Below are positions 61,840 to 64,000 of a DNA stretch of 64,000 bases, one piece after another. The position numbers and the translations under genes are program-made. Position 1 is the first letter of the stretch, and the number at the start of each line of letters is the position of its first letter. The stretch comes from Dyadobacter sp. CY323 (GTDB taxonomy: Bacteria; Bacteroidota; Bacteroidia; Cytophagales; Spirosomataceae), in assembly GCF_021390245.1 (NCBI RefSeq), contig NZ_JAJUXH010000018.1:1-64000 (forward strand), given 5' to 3'. The notes beneath the pieces are model-generated. The model saw only the letters and a program-made list of their open reading frames with translations. It made no database searches and was not told the DNA's origin.

Positions 61840-63552
61840 TTATTTCCCCTGTTTCCCCTTCAAATACTCCTCCATCCTCTCCAGCGAAAACGCATTAAAC
61901 GTCATGTCCGTCGTAAGTCCGCCTTTTCTGGCATTCGCAACACCGTAATGCATATCCATATATCCTTCCATCGCGTGGGCGTCGGGGTTAATGCTAAGTA
62001 ACACCCCTTTTTCCATGCAATACGAAATCCAGCGCCAATCGAGGTCGAGGCGCCAGGGGGAGGCGTTGATCTCGATTACTACTTTGTGCTCGGCGCAGGC
62101 GTCGATGATCACCTTATGGTCGATCGGGTAGCCTTCGCGGGACAGTAAAAGACGCCCGGTTGGATGACCGAGAATGGTTGTATATGGGTTTTCGATTGCT
62201 TTTAACAATCTCGCCGTGGCTTTTTCCAGTGACATCGTGAGGTTACTGTGGACCGACGCGACGATGTAATCGAAAGAGGCAAGGATTTCTGTCGGGTAGT
62301 CGAGTGAGCCGTCGCCGAGGATGTCGGATTCGATGCCTTTTAATATTTTAAATGATTTTTCCGGGTTTTCGGTTGCGAACCGTGCATTCAGTTTTGCGAT
62401 TTCCTCGTGTTGCTTAATTACTTCTTCGATCGTTAAGCCCTGCGCGTAAACGGCTGTTTGTGAGTGATCTGCAATCCCCAGATATTCAAAACCCAGCTTT
62501 TTGCAATGAACCGCCATTTGCTCCAGAGTATGCTGACCGTCAGAGTATGTACTGTGATTATGCAAAATCCCTTTCAGATCTTCCCAGGTAACCAGCTGGT
62601 CGGCGGTGTGAGTCTCAGCCCAGGCAAATTCGCCTGCACCTTCCCGCATTTCGGGAACGATATAGGGAAGTCCGGCTTTTTCATAGATCGCAGCCTCGCT
62701 ATCCGCATTTTCGTAGTAGGCTTGCCGCCAGATCGTGCTGCCATTTGAAGTTGGATAACCCAAATGCTCCACATCGGCCGTTTCCAGAAACAACTCATTC
62801 ACAGTACGTTCCGGACTTACAGCGACAATCTCAATGGAAACCGCCACATCCTGCACATTTCCCCGCCACACAAATGGCGACGATTGTTTTTCGTTTTGTA
62901 CCAGATATTCAATTTCACCAATGGTATTTTGCAAAAGCGCCGGCGAATCTGTGGCTACCACAATTTTGATGTTATCGACGATCTCGGCTTTTCTGCGGAT
63001 ATCCCCGGCTGCATATACCTGCTCAAAACTGGCTTGCAGCTCTTTAATGATCGCATTTGCCACCGCCTCAGCTTTATCCATTCTTAATTTCCCCGCCTGA
63101 TCTTTAAGAAATGCGAGCGAATCGAGGATCTTTTGCTGGATTGCGCCGCCGAAACCTTTCAGTTTGGAAACGGTTCCATTCAGACATGCCAGTTCCAGCT
63201 CGTGCAGGTTATCAATTCCCAGCTCACGCCACAAAACAGCTATTTTCTTCGGCCCGATCCCTTTGATATTGAACATTTCCATCACTCCCAGCGGCGTATT
63301 GCTGATCAGCTCTTCCAACTCCGGAAATGTGCCCGTTTTTGCAATCTGACTAATTTTGACCGCGGTACTCTTCCCTACTCCCTGCAACTTTACGAGTTCC
63401 TGCTCCGACATGTTTTGCAGCTCACCTTCTTTGTATTTGTCGAGATAAAATGCCGCGACAGAATAACCCTTGATCTTAAAGGGATCGGCACCGTGCAGTT
63501 CGAGCAGCTTGGCGGTTAATTCAAGGATCTCGACGATTTCAGGATTGCTCAT
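61840..63552 (-). CDS. polX: PolX-family protein: degenerate polymerase domain plus PHP domain
   Basis: Starting at ATG 63552 the protein has 570 residues. Helix-hairpin-helix DNA-binding motifs come first (ELVKLQGVGKSTAVKISQI, NIKGIGPKKIAVLWREL). In the nucleotidyltransferase segment AGDIRRKAEIVDNIKIVVA, the catalytic DxD positions read N194 and K196. The PHP phosphoesterase domain appears intact: HNHSTYSDG (H331, H333), ADHSQ, GIESDI, SVHSN, GHPTG and NPDAHA. It should act as a 3'-5' exonuclease or AP-site repair enzyme rather than a polymerase. The longer frame to 63759 adds 69 residues outside the family and is rejected. Confidence 0.88.
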   Translation of the reverse strand: MSNPEIVEILELTAKLLELHGADPFKIKGYSVAAFYLDKYKEGELQNMSEQELVKLQGVGKSTAVKISQIAKTGTFPELEELISNTPLGVMEMFNIKGIGPKKIAVLWRELGIDNLHELELACLNGTVSKLKGFGGAIQQKILDSLAFLKDQAGKLRMDKAEAVANAIIKELQASFEQVYAAGDIRRKAEIVDNIKIVVATDSPALLQNTIGEIEYLVQNEKQSSPFVWRGNVQDVAVSIEIVAVSPERTVNELFLETADVEHLGYPTSNGSTIWRQAYYENADSEAAIYEKAGLPYIVPEMREGAGEFAWAETHTADQLVTWEDLKGILHNHSTYSDGQHTLEQMAVHCKKLGFEYLGIADHSQTAVYAQGLTIEEVIKQHEEIAKLNARFATENPEKSFKILKGIESDILGDGSLDYPTEILASFDYIVASVHSNLTMSLEKATARLLKAIENPYTTILGHPTGRLLLSREGYPIDHKVIIDACAEHKVVIEINASPWRLDLDWRWISYCMEKGVLLSINPDAHAMEGYMDMHYGVANARKGGLTTDMTFNAFSLERMEEYLKGKQGK

Positions 63553-63805
63553 ATTGTTTCGGATTAAAAGAATTCTTTGCGAATTACGAAGTATGATCCA
63601 GCATTTGCAAATGTTAGTCGGGTCAATCCATTCGTCCAAGTAGTTATTTTGGCCGATCGTCTTAACTAAAAAACAAAAATTGCGGACACGAACATTTATC
63701 CCAATAAAAATCCCGATCCGATAGTCAATAACCGGAGCTTTGATGTAATAATGTAACAAGCTTCGGCACCGAAAAAACCGTCAAATCGCATAAATAAAAC
63801 TTCGT

Positions 63806-64000
63806 ATGAACGTAGATCAGCTTAAAAGTTATCGTCAGGAAATTCATCAGCATTTAACAACAGAACTTCTCCCATTTTGGGAAAATCGTTGTGTGGATAA
63901 GGAATACGGCGGTTTTATCACCCATTTCGACAATGCAGGAAATGATTCGGGTGAAGATGAAAAATCGCTCATTGCCCAAACCAGAACGGTTTTCACTTTT
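63806..64000 (+). CDS. AGE-family (N-acylglucosamine/cellobiose) 2-epimerase, 5' part
   Basis: The first 65 codons are in the window and the gene runs off the end. The pattern LTTELLPFWENRCVDKEYGG and GEDEKSLIAQTRTVFTF matches the N-terminus of the acylglucosamine/cellobiose 2-epimerase family (alpha6/alpha6 barrel). These enzymes epimerise C2 of free or acylated glucosyl residues. With two GH9 enzymes and SusCD nearby in the genome, a cellobiose/mannobiose epimerase is plausible, but this is context only. It is divergent from polX across 250 bases. Confidence 0.78.
   Translation, partial: MNVDQLKSYRQEIHQHLTTELLPFWENRCVDKEYGGFITHFDNAGNDSGEDEKSLIAQTRTVFTF

Noticed and set aside
1..64000. tRNA, rRNA or intact insertion sequence
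   Set aside because: No tRNA-like T-loop consensus, rRNA-like block or transposase motif was recognised by eye; a covariance-model scan would settle tRNAs.

Overview
The window looks like chromosomal DNA of a Bacteroidota, most likely a Cytophagales member close to Dyadobacter/Spirosomataceae. This is inferred from SusC/SusD outer-membrane proteins, FecR/ECF-sigma pairs, many secreted proteins with type IX secretion (T9SS) C-terminal domains, Tat-exported oxidoreductases and several TAnnTTTG-type -7 promoter boxes. No rRNA, tRNA, CRISPR array or intact insertion sequence was seen.

Region 1 (1-10082) is a myo-inositol catabolic cluster on the + strand: iolC, iolA/mmsA, iolG, a sodium/solute symporter, an iolJ-like aldolase, iolD and iolE. 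Only iolB is missing from the textbook route. Most gaps between these genes are filled by long imperfect inverted repeats. Each is built from short words repeated with a 7-nt (once 10-nt) period; the words differ from gap to gap but the architecture is the same. Right after iolE lies a DUF433 gene with a truncated DUF5615 partner, a broken toxin-antitoxin-like pair.

Region 2 (10.6-25 kb) is mixed: an S41 protease lipoprotein, a T9SS type B secreted protein, an acyl-ACP desaturase divergent from a PlsC acyltransferase, small secreted proteins and lipoproteins, an acyl-CoA dehydrogenase, a GH9 glucanase, a Dabb protein, a DUF1697 protein, a frameshifted cupin pseudogene and a DUF6934 gene pair.

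Region 3 (25-39 kb) is a saccharide/glycoside locus on the - strand: SusC, SusD, a Tat-exported sugar isomerase/epimerase-like protein, a double DUF1080 protein, a Tat-exported Gfo/Idh/MocA oxidoreductase and a DUF6807/PmoA-like protein. A shortened FecR-like anti-sigma gene lies upstream of susC. A second GH9 enzyme with a T9SS domain lies beyond it. An orphan ECF sigma gene and alaS follow.

Region 4 (42-56.6 kb) holds a CHRD lipoprotein, an LpxL-like acyltransferase translationally coupled to a 16-residue-repeat envelope protein, a two-gene zeta-kinase module and an ECF sigma/FecR pair. That pair controls an unusual protein joining an STN domain, a carboxypeptidase-like domain and the same 16-residue repeats. 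OxyR with a coupled methyltransferase and several T9SS or surface proteins follow.

Region 5 (56.8-64 kb) has a 1495-residue secreted protein with two M4 (thermolysin-like) modules, the second apparently dead. Then come a small T9SS-domain protein, a PolX/PHP protein whose polymerase aspartates appear lost, and the start of an AGE-family epimerase. Function calls rest on motif recognition by eye; no database search was run.
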